Shown here piece after piece: positions 36,499 through 45,219 of a DNA stretch of 64,000 nt (its first letter is position 1; each line of letters opens with the position of its first letter). The stretch is from Aquimarina aquimarini (lineage in GTDB: Bacteria > Bacteroidota > Bacteroidia > Flavobacteriales > Flavobacteriaceae). A model generated the notes under the pieces. It had not been told where the DNA came from and did no database searches. It saw only the letters and a program-made list of their open reading frames with translations. Made by a program: the position numbers and the translations under genes. The stretch lies in contig NZ_OMKE01000033.1 in the NCBI RefSeq assembly GCF_900299535.1, positions 1-64,000 of the forward strand. Direction: 5' to 3'.

Positions 36499-36971
36499 AA
36501 GAATGTAGAGTTAAAAGGTAAAAATTGCATTACAAAAATCAACTATAAACTAAATTTAATTGATTTACTGAACATTACAATAGGCTTTAACGTTCTATTA
36601 TGTATGTCATAACAAGACAAAACGTTACCTAATTAGTAGCATTTCTTTACTAATTTTATAATTCTCATGTATTAGATCACAACTGCATAAAAACCAACAT
36701 TAATTCATCTATTATGACTGAGTAATATATGATAGGTCTATTGTGATTATAAACCAGTACTCTTTATTATTTTTCAGTAAGCAATCTTTTTTTTTACTAG
36801 CTACCTCACTGATAATCAAACACACTAACTAAATGTTGTTTTTTTAAACTTCGTATTACGTAGTGCATTATAATTAATAGTATTTTAGCTAAATAGCTAA
36901 AAGGAGGTGTTAAAAAAACTATGCATGCATAGTTTTTTTAGTACTTTAGCAAAATATCGATACTTATACTT
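36499..36971. other. Divergent intergenic region with long palindrome
   Basis: A gene-free stretch of 473 bases. Its right end holds a 30-bp palindrome (36911-36940) and a promoter-like TACTTTAG (36942-36949) before the SDR start. Before those lie a repeated TAGCTAA (36886-36900 region) and AAGGAGG at 36901-36907, a strong ribosome-binding-like sequence in a genome that otherwise shows few. The rest shows nothing I recognise. Confidence 0.5.
36911..36940. promoter_or_regulatory. 30-bp perfect palindrome, operator or hairpin
   Basis: The sequence is T, seven A, CTATGCATGCATAG, seven T, A: a perfect palindrome with no central gap. It ends two bases before a TACTTTAG promoter-like element, so a protein bound here would block RNA polymerase. 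As RNA, ACTATG-CATG-CATAGT followed by seven U would also look like a short terminator. No plus-strand gene lies upstream for it to terminate. Confidence 0.5.
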
Positions 36972-37853
36972 ATGAACTATACAGATAAAATGCTTCGTGA
37001 CGGAGCGCTAAAAGGAAAAAATATTGTTGTTACTGGTGGAGGTAGCGGGCTAGGTAAATCTATGACTCGGTATTTTTTAGAACTTGGAGCCAATGTAGCT
37101 ATTTCCTCTCGTAATTTAGAGAAGTTACAAAATACTGCCAAAGAACTAGAAGCCGAAACAGGTGGTACATGCCTACCTGTACAATGTGATGTTAGAGAGT
37201 ATGATCAGGTAGAAGCTATGAGAGATCAAGTTCTAGATGCTTTTGGATCTGTAGATATATTACTTAACAATGCTGCTGGAAATTTTATTTCTCCAACAGA
37301 ACGTTTATCTCACCGTGCATTTGATATTATAATCGATATTGTACTAAAGGGAACCAAAAACTGTACTCTTGCCTTTGGAAAATACTGGATTGAGAACAAG
37401 TATAAGAATACTGTGGTCCTTAATATTGTAACAACATACGCATGGACTGGATCTGCCTATGTAGTACCAAGTGCAACTGCAAAAGCAGGAGTATTGGCAA
37501 TGACTAGATCATTGGCAGTAGAATGGGCAAAATACGGCATGCGTTTTAATGCTATTGCTCCAGGCCCTTTTCCTACAAAAGGAGCATGGGATCGATTATT
37601 ACCAGGAGATCTCAAAGATAAAATAGATATGGCAAAGCAAGTACCTCTTGCACGAGTAGGTGATCATCAAGAACTTGCAAATCTTGCCGCTTATTTAGTT
37701 TCTGACTTTTCTGCATACGTAAATGGTGAAGTAGTAACTCTAGATGGAGGTGAATGGTTAAAAGGAGCTGGTCAATTCAATTTATTGGAGCAAATACCTG
37801 AAGAAATGTGGGATCAACTCGAAGCAATGATTAGAGCAAAAAAAAATAAGTAA
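36972..37853 (+). CDS. 2,4-dienoyl-CoA reductase-like SDR
   Basis: A 293-residue NADP(H)-type short-chain reductase. The cofactor motif TGGGSGLG is at residues 21-28 and LLNNAAGNFISPTE at 97-110. The active site lacks the usual Y-x-x-x-K and instead has Tyr156 (in TTYAWTG), Ser167 and Lys171 (in VPSATAK). These spacings are the same as the Tyr, Ser and Lys of mammalian mitochondrial 2,4-dienoyl-CoA reductase, so a role in oxidation of unsaturated fatty acids is likely. MRFNAIAPGPFPTKGAWDRL agrees with that family. It is a single gene with a 30-bp palindrome upstream and a hairpin terminator downstream. Confidence 0.88.
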   Translation: MNYTDKMLRDGALKGKNIVVTGGGSGLGKSMTRYFLELGANVAISSRNLEKLQNTAKELEAETGGTCLPVQCDVREYDQVEAMRDQVLDAFGSVDILLNNAAGNFISPTERLSHRAFDIIIDIVLKGTKNCTLAFGKYWIENKYKNTVVLNIVTTYAWTGSAYVVPSATAKAGVLAMTRSLAVEWAKYGMRFNAIAPGPFPTKGAWDRLLPGDLKDKIDMAKQVPLARVGDHQELANLAAYLVSDFSAYVNGEVVTLDGGEWLKGAGQFNLLEQIPEEMWDQLEAMIRAKKNK

Positions 37854-37882
37854 AATTTTATTAACAATAATAAAAGTAGATC

Positions 37883-37908
37883 AGACCATTCACACAGGGG
37901 GATGGTCT
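37883..37908 (+). terminator. Terminator of the dienoyl-CoA-reductase-like gene
   Basis: AGACCAT at 37883-37889 pairs with ATGGTCT at 37902-37908 around a 12-base loop, followed by a T-rich run. It begins 30 bases after the stop codon and separates this gene from the parA operon. Confidence 0.8.
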
Positions 37909-37993
37909 TTTTTATTTCTTACTGTTAACATTTTTCATTTTTATAATATATAATAAATCGTATTTTTATCGCTATAAATCCAAATCTCCCCCT

Positions 37994-38758
37994 ATGGGTA
38001 AAATAATAGCGATTGCCAATCAAAAAGGTGGTGTAGGTAAAACTACTACCTCAGTAAATTTAGCAGCTTCTCTAGGTGTTTTAGAGAAAAAAGTACTTCT
38101 TATCGATGCCGATCCGCAAGCCAATGCGACTTCTGGACTAGGATTAGATGTAGAAAGTATTGAGAAAGGAACTTATCAAATCCTTGAACATACAGTAACA
38201 CCTCTAGATGCAATTTTGGAGACAAATGCTCCAAATGTAGATATCATCCCAGCACATATTGACCTTGTGGCTATTGAGATAGAGCTTGTTGACAAAGATC
38301 AACGTGAGTATATGTTGAAAAAAGTTATAGAAGGTTTAAAATCTGAATATGATTATATCCTTATAGATTGTGCCCCGTCTCTTGGTTTATTAACTCTAAA
38401 TGCATTGACCGCAGCGGATTCTGTAATGATCCCTATTCAATGTGAGTATTTTGCCTTAGAAGGATTAGGAAAACTTTTGAACACTATAAAAAGTGTACAA
38501 AAAGTTCATAATCAAAACCTAGATATAGAAGGATTACTCCTTACTATGTATGATTCGAGATTAAGATTATCAAATCAGGTAGTAGAAGAAGTTCAAAAAC
38601 ACTTTAATGAAATGGTGTTTAAAACAATTATTCAAAGGAATATTCGTTTAAGTGAAGCTCCTAGTTATGGTGAAAGCATAATTAATTATGATGCTTCTAG
38701 CAAAGGTGCCAGTAATTACTTAAGTTTGGCACACGAAATTATTAAGAAAAATAGTTAA
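37994..38758 (+). CDS. parA: ParA family chromosome-partitioning ATPase
   Basis: A 254-residue deviant-Walker ATPase that moves the replication origin together with ParB. The motif NQKGGVGKTT is at residues 9-18 and the Walker A' element LLIDADPQANAT at 36-47, with DYILIDCAPSLGLL near 115-128. No N-terminal helix-turn-helix is present, as expected for the chromosomal (Soj) type. ParB begins 7 bases later. The parAB-DUF5683-dapB-lepB order is characteristic of Flavobacteriia. Confidence 0.96.
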   Translation: MGKIIAIANQKGGVGKTTTSVNLAASLGVLEKKVLLIDADPQANATSGLGLDVESIEKGTYQILEHTVTPLDAILETNAPNVDIIPAHIDLVAIEIELVDKDQREYMLKKVIEGLKSEYDYILIDCAPSLGLLTLNALTAADSVMIPIQCEYFALEGLGKLLNTIKSVQKVHNQNLDIEGLLLTMYDSRLRLSNQVVEEVQKHFNEMVFKTIIQRNIRLSEAPSYGESIINYDASSKGASNYLSLAHEIIKKNS

Positions 38759-38765
38759 GGACAAC

Positions 38766-39680
38766 ATGGCGAAGGCAACCAAAAAACAGGCGTTAGGTAG
38801 AGGATTATCAGCATTATTAAAAGATCCTGATAATGATATAAAATCTGTTGAGGATAAAAATGCAGATAAAGTAGTAGGTAACATTATAGAATTAGAACTA
38901 GAAAGTATAGAGGTCAACCCTTTTCAACCTCGTACAAGTTTTAATGATGAAACCATACGAGAACTTGCTACCTCTATAAAAGAAATAGGTGTTATACAAC
39001 CTATAACGGTAAGGAAACTAGATTTCAACAACTATCAGCTAGTCAGTGGGGAACGACGTTTTAGAGCTTCTAAATTAGTAGGACTAAAAACGATTCCTGC
39101 TTACATTCGTATTGCCAATGATCAGGAGTCTCTAACCATGGCGCTGGTAGAGAATATACAAAGACAAGACTTAGATCCTATAGAGATCGCATTGTCTTAC
39201 CAGCGACTTATTGATGAGATTAGTCTTACTCAAGAACAATTGAGTGACAGAGTAGGTAAAAAAAGATCTACTATTGCCAATTACCTCAGATTACTCAAAC
39301 TAGACCCAATTGTGCAAACAGGAATGCGAGATGGTTTTATATCAATGGGCCATGGTCGCGCTTTGATTAATATAGAAGACCAGCAACAACAATTGGATAT
39401 CTATGAGAGTATTATAGGAAAATCATTATCGGTTAGAGATACAGAGCAACTGGTTCGATCTATTAATAACAAAGACGAAAACCCAAGTACGGATAGCAAA
39501 GTTTCTAAAACTAATGAAATACCTGTTCATGTAAAAAAAGGAATAAAAGAGTTTTCTGACTACTTTGGCGCAAAAATTGATGTAAAAATCTCTGGAAAAG
39601 GAAGTGGTAAACTTATCATACCATTTTCTTCTGAAGAAGATTTCAAACGTATAAAGAAACTTATAAATAGTGAAGATTAA
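38766..39680 (+). CDS. parB: ParB family chromosome-partitioning protein
   Basis: A 304-residue CTP-dependent DNA clamp that loads at parS. The N-terminal segment ALGRGLSALL (about 9-18) is the ParA-stimulating peptide. The CTPase/ParB domain runs about 40-135 with NPFQPR, SGERRFRAS and ENIQRQDLDP. The central helix-turn-helix (LSDRVGKKRSTIANYLRLL) lies near 160-178, and MGHGRALI near 196-203. The C-terminal dimerisation region ends at SED. It overlaps the next gene by 11 bases. I did not notice a parS-like site in the window. Confidence 0.96.
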   Translation: MAKATKKQALGRGLSALLKDPDNDIKSVEDKNADKVVGNIIELELESIEVNPFQPRTSFNDETIRELATSIKEIGVIQPITVRKLDFNNYQLVSGERRFRASKLVGLKTIPAYIRIANDQESLTMALVENIQRQDLDPIEIALSYQRLIDEISLTQEQLSDRVGKKRSTIANYLRLLKLDPIVQTGMRDGFISMGHGRALINIEDQQQQLDIYESIIGKSLSVRDTEQLVRSINNKDENPSTDSKVSKTNEIPVHVKKGIKEFSDYFGAKIDVKISGKGSGKLIIPFSSEEDFKRIKKLINSED

Positions 39681-40260
39681 ATTCTTTTATATTACTCTTT
39701 TTGTATTACTTTCTATTCACACTATTTCTGCACAAGAAAATGACGAATTAAAAGTTACTACAGAAGAAGTTCCCGTAAAAAAGAAAAAGAAAGAAAAGAA
39801 AAGAAAAATTCGCCCATACGAGCCTTTAGCTCCTGCAAGGGCGGCATTTTATTCTGCTGTTCTTCCTGGACTTGGTCAAGCATACACCAAAAAATATTGG
39901 AAAATTCCTATTGTATATGCTGCCATAGGAACAGGAGTTTATTTCTATATCGATAATAATAATAATTACAATCGTTTCAGAGATATTTACAAACGTAGAC
40001 TCGCAGGATTTACAGATGATGAATTCCCTAACATAACCAATGATCAATTAATATCATTACAAGATCGTTTTCGTCGTGATAAAGAGTTATCATTGTTGGT
40101 AACTGTAGGGATATATCTTCTCAATATAGTAGATGCCAATGTAACTGCACATTTAATGCAATATAACGTTACAGATGACCTTTCTTTTAAACCAAAAATA
40201 AATTTTAACGAGTTTGACAGTAAACCCAATTATGGAATGTCACTCAATTATAGTTTTTAA
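39670..40260 (+). CDS. DUF5683 domain membrane protein
   Basis: A 196-residue envelope protein of the Bacteroidota-specific DUF5683 group. It starts with GTG at 39670, overlapping parB by 11 bases; this start gives a good signal peptide or anchor (residues 1-21). A Lys-rich stretch (about 37-47) is followed by the conserved RAAFYSAVLPGLGQAYTKKYWKIPIVY block at about 57-83 (quoted in short parts here: SAVLPGLGQAY), two hydrophobic helices (about 79-96 and 137-152), and a C-terminal beta part. Function unknown, but the gene is nearly always linked to parB and dapB. Confidence 0.85.
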   Translation: MKIKFFYITLFVLLSIHTISAQENDELKVTTEEVPVKKKKKEKKRKIRPYEPLAPARAAFYSAVLPGLGQAYTKKYWKIPIVYAAIGTGVYFYIDNNNNYNRFRDIYKRRLAGFTDDEFPNITNDQLISLQDRFRRDKELSLLVTVGIYLLNIVDANVTAHLMQYNVTDDLSFKPKINFNEFDSKPNYGMSLNYSF

Positions 40261-40308
40261 GGGATTCTAACTAATTTTTCTAAAAACTAATTAATACCAA
40301 CCAAAAAT

Positions 40309-41007
40309 ATGAAAATTGCCTTACTAGGATATGGTAAAATGGGTAAAACCATAGAAAAAATTGCAATAGAGCGAGGCCATACTATAGTGCTGAAAGTAGA
40401 TAAAGATGATACCACATATGATCTTTCTGATGCAGATGTGGCAATAGATTTTAGTATTCCCTCTGCTGCTGTAAATAACATCACAAATTGTTTCAATACA
40501 AATACTCCTGTTATCTCGGGAACTACTGGTTGGCTAGATCATTATGATGATATGATCACATTATGCAAAGAAAAAAAAGGAGGATTTATTTATGCTTCTA
40601 ATTATAGTTTGGGTGTAAATTTATTTTTTGAACTCAATAAAAAGTTAGCAAAAATGATGAAGCCTCTAGAAGGATATGAGATTGCTATGGAGGAAATTCA
40701 TCATACAGAAAAACTAGATGCTCCTAGTGGAACCGCAATAACACTTGCAGAAGGGATCATTGAAAACTCAAACAAAGAAGCTTGGCAATTGGATAGTAAT
40801 GACAAAAACACAATTCCAATCACTGCAAAAAGAATCGATAAAACCCCTGGTACACATACTGTAACTTATTCTTCGGCCGTTGATGATATCGAAATCAAAC
40901 ATACTGCACACAACCGTAATGGATTTGCTCTAGGTGCAGTAGTGGCTGCAGAATGGCTAAAAGATAAAACAGGAGTTTATAATATGAAAGACGTATTAGG
41001 ACTATAA
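40309..41007 (+). CDS. dapB: 4-hydroxy-tetrahydrodipicolinate reductase
   Basis: A 232-residue enzyme of the lysine/diaminopimelate pathway, reducing HTPA with NAD(P)H. The N-terminal nucleotide-binding motif is GYGKMGKTI (residues 6-14). The substrate-binding signature EIHHTEKLDAPSGTA at about residues 127-141 is intact. FxxxxSxGVN (ASNYSLGVNLFF) near 99-110 belongs to the same family. Length is slightly short of the E. coli enzyme (about 270), normal for Bacteroidota. It precedes lepB by 51 bases. Confidence 0.96.
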   Translation: MKIALLGYGKMGKTIEKIAIERGHTIVLKVDKDDTTYDLSDADVAIDFSIPSAAVNNITNCFNTNTPVISGTTGWLDHYDDMITLCKEKKGGFIYASNYSLGVNLFFELNKKLAKMMKPLEGYEIAMEEIHHTEKLDAPSGTAITLAEGIIENSNKEAWQLDSNDKNTIPITAKRIDKTPGTHTVTYSSAVDDIEIKHTAHNRNGFALGAVVAAEWLKDKTGVYNMKDVLGL

Positions 41008-41058
41008 AAGTGTAACATTACACACAAAAGAAGGACTGATATAAAAAAATAGTAAAGT

Positions 41059-42630
41059 ATGATACTTACAGAATGGCTTATTTTTTTCCTGATAGTTCAG
41101 GTAATTCATTTTCTAGGCACTTGGAAATTATATGTTAAGGCAGGTAGAAAAGCTTGGGAAGCTCTTATCCCAGTTTATAATGCAGTAATCTTAATGAAAA
41201 TCATAAACCGCCCTTGGTGGTGGGTGATATTATTATTTATCCCTGTTATTAATGTAATTATGTTACCCGTAATCTGGGTAGAAACCATTAGAAGTTTTGG
41301 TAAAAACACCACAACAGATACAGTACTTGTTATTGTTACACTTGGGTTTTATATATTTTATGTCAACTACGCTCTAGATGTACACCATATTACGGATCGA
41401 GACCTAAAACCAAAAACTGCTGCAGGAGAATGGATAAGCTCTATCTTATTTGCCATTGTTGCGGCAACAATAGTACATACTTATTTTATGCAACCTTACA
41501 CCATTCCTACTGGTTCTTTAGAAAGAACATTATTGGTAGGGGATTTCTTATTTGTAAGTAAATTTCATTATGGTGCACGTACTCCAATGACAGCAGTATC
41601 TTTTCCTATGGTTCATGACACTATCCCTGTGGTACGAACTAAATCATACACTAGCACACCACAATATCCATATTTTAGATTACCAGGTTTTCAAAAAATT
41701 AAACGTAACGATATCGTCGTATTTAGCTGGCCAATAGATACTGTAAATGCTTTTCAACAATATGGAGATGGAAAACATCATTACAAGCCAATTGATAAAA
41801 AATCTAATTACGTAAAGCGCTGTGTAGGAGTTCCTGGAGATTCTTTATCTGTAGTTGATGGATATGTACATATCAATGGGAAACAAAATAAATTACCAAA
41901 ACGTGCTCAATTACAGTTTTCTTATAATGGAATCACCAAGGGAAGTAGTTTTAACCCTCAAAATCTATACAATCGATACAAAATAAAACCAAATGAATTT
42001 TGGTACGATAATTCTCAGTTTCGTTCAGCAGGAATGACAGAAGAAGCTGCATCTAGATTCAAAAACCATCAAAATGTAGAAAATCTACAAAGAGCCATCG
42101 CACCAAAAGGACTAAAAGATCCTAAGATATTTCCTAATAATGGCAAGGTAGACTGGAATTCTGATAATTTTGGAGCTATCTATATTCCAGAAGCAGGAAA
42201 AACTGTAAAAATGGATCTCAAAAGCTTTTCTTTATATAGAAGAATCATTGAAGTCTACGAGGGGTCAGAAATGGGAATTGATAACAAACTATCTGTAAAT
42301 GGCACACAGATACTTCTTAACAACAAACCAATTAACGAGTACACATTCAAACAAGACTATTACTGGATGATGGGTGATAACCGCCATAATAGTGAAGACA
42401 GTCGTGTATGGGGATATGTACCTGCTAATCATATTGTAGGTAAGCCTGTATTTATTTGGCTTAGTCTTGATGCCAACGCCAAAGGTCTATTCAACAAAAT
42501 ACGTTGGGAACGTATGTTTACAACCGTTGGAGGAAGCGGAAAACCTGTTTCCTATTTCAAATATTTCCTTATTGTTTTAGCTGGATGGATTATTTATAAC
42601 CAATATCGTAAAAGAAAGAAAAAAGCATAA
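41059..42630 (+). CDS. lepB: Signal peptidase I
   Basis: A 523-residue inner-membrane protease that removes signal peptides. About residues 1-105 hold three to four membrane helices, an extension that Bacteroidota LepB has. A further helix at about 126-144 leads to the catalytic part. The nucleophile is Ser153 in PTGSLERTLL and the general base Lys253 in YVKRCVGVPGD. Box E, GDNRHNSEDSR, is near 443-453. A large insertion between the Lys box and box E (about 270-430) explains the length, roughly twice that of many LepB. A last hydrophobic segment near 503-516 ends the protein. Confidence 0.95.
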   Translation: MILTEWLIFFLIVQVIHFLGTWKLYVKAGRKAWEALIPVYNAVILMKIINRPWWWVILLFIPVINVIMLPVIWVETIRSFGKNTTTDTVLVIVTLGFYIFYVNYALDVHHITDRDLKPKTAAGEWISSILFAIVAATIVHTYFMQPYTIPTGSLERTLLVGDFLFVSKFHYGARTPMTAVSFPMVHDTIPVVRTKSYTSTPQYPYFRLPGFQKIKRNDIVVFSWPIDTVNAFQQYGDGKHHYKPIDKKSNYVKRCVGVPGDSLSVVDGYVHINGKQNKLPKRAQLQFSYNGITKGSSFNPQNLYNRYKIKPNEFWYDNSQFRSAGMTEEAASRFKNHQNVENLQRAIAPKGLKDPKIFPNNGKVDWNSDNFGAIYIPEAGKTVKMDLKSFSLYRRIIEVYEGSEMGIDNKLSVNGTQILLNNKPINEYTFKQDYYWMMGDNRHNSEDSRVWGYVPANHIVGKPVFIWLSLDANAKGLFNKIRWERMFTTVGGSGKPVSYFKYFLIVLAGWIIYNQYRKRKKKA

Positions 42631-42635
42631 TATAA

Positions 42636-42681
42636 AAGTGGTTTAAACTTTTTTACCAAAATCAAAAAGTTTAGACCACTT
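42636..42681. terminator. Hairpin between lepB and wbqC-like gene
   Basis: An 18-base arm at 42636-42653 pairs with 42664-42681, with a single T-G wobble, around a loop of 10 bases. It lies just after the lepB stop. There is no T-run after it, so it may act as an RNA-stabilising stem or processing site instead of a strong terminator. Confidence 0.6.
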
Positions 42682-42758
42682 CACATAAACAAAAGAGTAG
42701 CAAACATCAATACCTAGGCAATTATGGCATTACATAATAATTTTAACTATCGGTACAA

Positions 42759-43382
42759 TTGAAGACTGCCCTACTCCATCCTATGTATTTTGGAACTATT
42801 GCTCAGTATGTAGCAATCGCTCAATCAGATAGTATTGTATTTGAAAATGAAGATAATTATCAAAAACAAACCTATCGTAATCGCACGTATATTTATGGAG
42901 CCAATGGTAAATTATTATTAACCATTCCTATTAAACACTCAAAAACAAAAGAAAAAATACTATATAGAGATGTACAGATAGAAAATGATTTTCAATGGCA
43001 AATACTACACTGGAGATCACTAGAAGCTGCTTATAGAACCTCTCCCTTTTTTGAATATTATGAGGATGAGTTGCTTCATTTGTTCAAAACACCTAAAAAG
43101 TATCTTTTGGATTTTAATTATGAGTGCATGCAGGTTATTATGGATTGTTTACAACTAGAAGTACCTTTTACTAAAACAGTTTTGTACCATAAAAACCCAA
43201 AAGAAATTACTGACCTAAGAGAATTAATTCGCGCTAAAAAGGAAAAAGCATTTACTTTTAAACCATACATTCAGGTTTTTGAAAACAAACAAGGTTTCCT
43301 AACCAATCTATCTATTCTCGATTTATTATTTAATGAAGGTACAAATGCGATACCCTATCTTGAAAATCAATCTATTTTTTAA
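42759..43382 (+). CDS. WbqC family protein
   Basis: A 207-residue protein of the WbqC-like family, linked elsewhere to polysaccharide biosynthesis but of unproven activity. The start is TTG at 42759, placing the family's opening HPMYFGTIAQYVAIAQSD a few residues from the N-terminus, where the consensus expects it. Other typical parts are YRNRTYIYGANGKLLLTIPI (about 39-58, quoted in one part) and ILHWRSLEAAYRTSPFFEYY near 82-101. The next gene overlaps by one base (TAATG). It is the usual neighbour of lepB in this lineage. Confidence 0.85.
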   Translation: MKTALLHPMYFGTIAQYVAIAQSDSIVFENEDNYQKQTYRNRTYIYGANGKLLLTIPIKHSKTKEKILYRDVQIENDFQWQILHWRSLEAAYRTSPFFEYYEDELLHLFKTPKKYLLDFNYECMQVIMDCLQLEVPFTKTVLYHKNPKEITDLRELIRAKKEKAFTFKPYIQVFENKQGFLTNLSILDLLFNEGTNAIPYLENQSIF

Positions 43383-43690
43383 TGCTACGACCTTTTATCC
43401 ACTATGGGTTTCATTTTATAATTCCTATAATTTTTGCACTACTTTTTTTCCCTAAACAATGGAAAAAAGTATACCTTATTTTTATTGCTGCTATGCTAAT
43501 TGATCTTGATCATTTATTAGCAAATCCGATTTTTGATCCAAATCGATGTAGCATTGGCTTTCACCCTTTACACAGTTATTATGCAATAGCAGCATATCTT
43601 TTTATGTTATTCTTTTCTAGAATACGCATCATCGGCTTAGCATTACTATGGCACATATGTACAGATCAGGTTGACTGCTGGATGAGATAA
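43382..43690 (+). CDS. DUF6122 family small membrane protein
   Basis: A 102-residue inner-membrane protein with three to four hydrophobic helices. Several acidic and histidine residues lie at helix ends: HYGFHF (about 7-12), IDLDHLLANP (about 40-49), HPLHSYY (about 61-67) and HICTD (about 91-95). The pattern recalls membrane metal-dependent hydrolases of the YdjM type, so a metal site is possible, though no activity is known. It overlaps the WbqC gene by one base and ends the plus-strand core cluster. Confidence 0.75.
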   Translation: MLRPFIHYGFHFIIPIIFALLFFPKQWKKVYLIFIAAMLIDLDHLLANPIFDPNRCSIGFHPLHSYYAIAAYLFMLFFSRIRIIGLALLWHICTDQVDCWMR

Positions 43691-43711
43691 GCCTATACAA
43701 AAAAACACCTT

Positions 43712-44452
43712 CTAATAACACTTATAATAATGTATCATTTTTTGAAGCCCTCTGTCTTCTACATATGAAGAAACACTATCGTGATGCCTATAGAGTATCT
43801 TGGTTATATTCTTTTTTACAGTATTAATGTATTTTTTTTCTTCAACCACTCTATTTTTAGAAAAATACCTCGTATAATCAAGAGGGATTGTAGGGATAAA
43901 GCGATAGTAATTAGGTTGATCATTATGTTCCCAAATATTCTCATGATTATAAGTATTTCCTTGCACTTCTGTAGAGGTAGTGAGATGAGTCAAATTACCT
44001 AATGAATCATTTGTTACATTCTGAACTAATCTTAAATACTGAGTTCTTTGGTGAATTTTTGACAATTTACCCTGTTCATATTCAAATCTGGAATCTAGCA
44101 ACGTATCTTTATAAATATTAAGATATGTATATCGCATCAATTCTTTTTCTTTGTATTCAAGATAACATACAGTATCAGTCCTCTTAGGGTTTCTTTGAGT
44201 ACGAATAATATATCTTACATTTTGTAGATCATCATACACAAACCTATCAACCTTAAAGAGTGTATCTTTTTCATAAAATTTACGTTTGGTTAAAATATGA
44301 TTTTCATAACTATATTTAACCTCAAATCCCGTTCCCCATGCATTAGAAACTACCCTCCTATCAGGCACACAAAACGTTGCATCAGTACCCTTATCTACTC
44401 CTGAACAATTAAACAACAAAATAGAAAAAGCAAAAACATGTATGTATTTCAT
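43712..44452 (-). CDS. Lipoprotein of unknown function
   Basis: A 246-residue lipoprotein. I start it at 44452, where a lipoprotein signal peptide begins, with lipobox LFNC and Cys at residue 16; an upstream ATG at 44497 would add 15 residues containing another hydrophobic stretch. The body is rich in Tyr, Arg and Lys in alternating patterns (YDDLQNVRYIIRT, ELMRYTYLNIY, RFEYEQGKLSKI), like the wall-type repeats of MORN or RHS-like lipoproteins, so a beta-solenoid is possible. It is a lone gene, convergent with the DUF6122 gene. No catalytic motif is visible. Confidence 0.65.
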   Translation of the reverse strand: MKYIHVFAFSILLFNCSGVDKGTDATFCVPDRRVVSNAWGTGFEVKYSYENHILTKRKFYEKDTLFKVDRFVYDDLQNVRYIIRTQRNPKRTDTVCYLEYKEKELMRYTYLNIYKDTLLDSRFEYEQGKLSKIHQRTQYLRLVQNVTNDSLGNLTHLTTSTEVQGNTYNHENIWEHNDQPNYYRFIPTIPLDYTRYFSKNRVVEEKKYINTVKKNITKILYRHHDSVSSYVEDRGLQKMIHYYKCY

Positions 44453-44600
44453 AATTATAACTAAATATATAAATTTTCCCTTGCCAAAAATAATCAATCC
44501 TACAGCAAATCAAATCTACATTTAACATGATAAAACTTAAGAAATTCGTTTTTTTAAATCATTATAAAATTCAAAATGTATGTATTAATCAGAAATCTCC

Positions 44601-44608
44601 TAGATTTG
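44601..44608 (+). promoter_or_regulatory. Candidate -7 promoter element of HD hydrolase gene
   Basis: TAGATTTG fits TAnnTTTG exactly, 39 bases before the ATG at 44648. No clear TTG -33 element was seen. Confidence 0.4.
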
Positions 44609-44647
44609 CATATTCAAAAAAAGTAGAGTTACCCAAAACTAAAATTT

Positions 44648-45187
44648 ATGACACAAGAGCTATATCAAAAAGCAATGAAGTTTGCTGGAGAAAAACATAA
44701 AGATCAAAAATATCCAGGAACCAACATCAACTATTTATTACATATCTCTAATGTAGCTATGGAAGTATTACTAGCTCATACTTCTGAAAATAATTTTGAC
44801 ATTAATTTTGCTATTCAAGCAGCTATCTTGCATGACACTATAGAAGATACTAATACCAATTTTGAAGAAATAAAAAATGAATTTGGTGAACGTATTGCTA
44901 AGGCTGTTGCTGCTTTATCAAAAGATAAAACACTATCTACAAAAGAAGAACAAATGACCGATAGCTTAAACAGAATAAATCAATTAGAAAAAGAGGTCGG
45001 CATCGTTAAACTAGCAGATAGAATCAGTAATTTACAAGGCCCTCCTAAACATTGGAGTAAAGAAAAAATAATAAGGTATCACACTGAGGCCAAAGCAATT
45101 TCAAAATCATTAAAAGATAAAAATGAATACCTAAACAATAGACTAGAACAAAAAATTGATGAATACAAAATAAGTATAGAAGCCTAA
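44648..45187 (+). CDS. Small SpoT-type HD hydrolase (alarmone hydrolase-like)
   Basis: A 179-residue HD-domain protein made of only the hydrolase half of SpoT/Rel proteins. The metal and catalytic residues line up: His32 in YLLHIS, His62-Asp63 in ILHDTIEDT with Glu66-Asp67, and Asp123 with Asn128 in KLADRISN. Proteins of this shape, such as MESH1, degrade (p)ppGpp, and some act on NADPH or other nucleotides. There is no synthetase, TGS or ACT domain, so it cannot make the alarmone. It is followed after 32 bases by the short endonuclease V gene and probably co-transcribed with it. Confidence 0.88.
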   Translation: MTQELYQKAMKFAGEKHKDQKYPGTNINYLLHISNVAMEVLLAHTSENNFDINFAIQAAILHDTIEDTNTNFEEIKNEFGERIAKAVAALSKDKTLSTKEEQMTDSLNRINQLEKEVGIVKLADRISNLQGPPKHWSKEKIIRYHTEAKAISKSLKDKNEYLNNRLEQKIDEYKISIEA

Positions 45188-45219
45188 ACTTAGGCCTGAC
45201 AATAGAAAACCTACTCCAT

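Noticed and set aside
36901-36932. Coding leader peptide MHA after AAGGAGG
   Set aside because: The frame is ATG-CAT-GCA-TAG within a palindrome and could be chance. No attenuation structure was found, so it is mentioned only in findings.
37994-39680. parS site near parAB
   Set aside because: ParB normally loads at a palindrome containing CACGTG near the origin. I did not notice such a site in the window by eye, and I cannot exclude a divergent one, so I report none.
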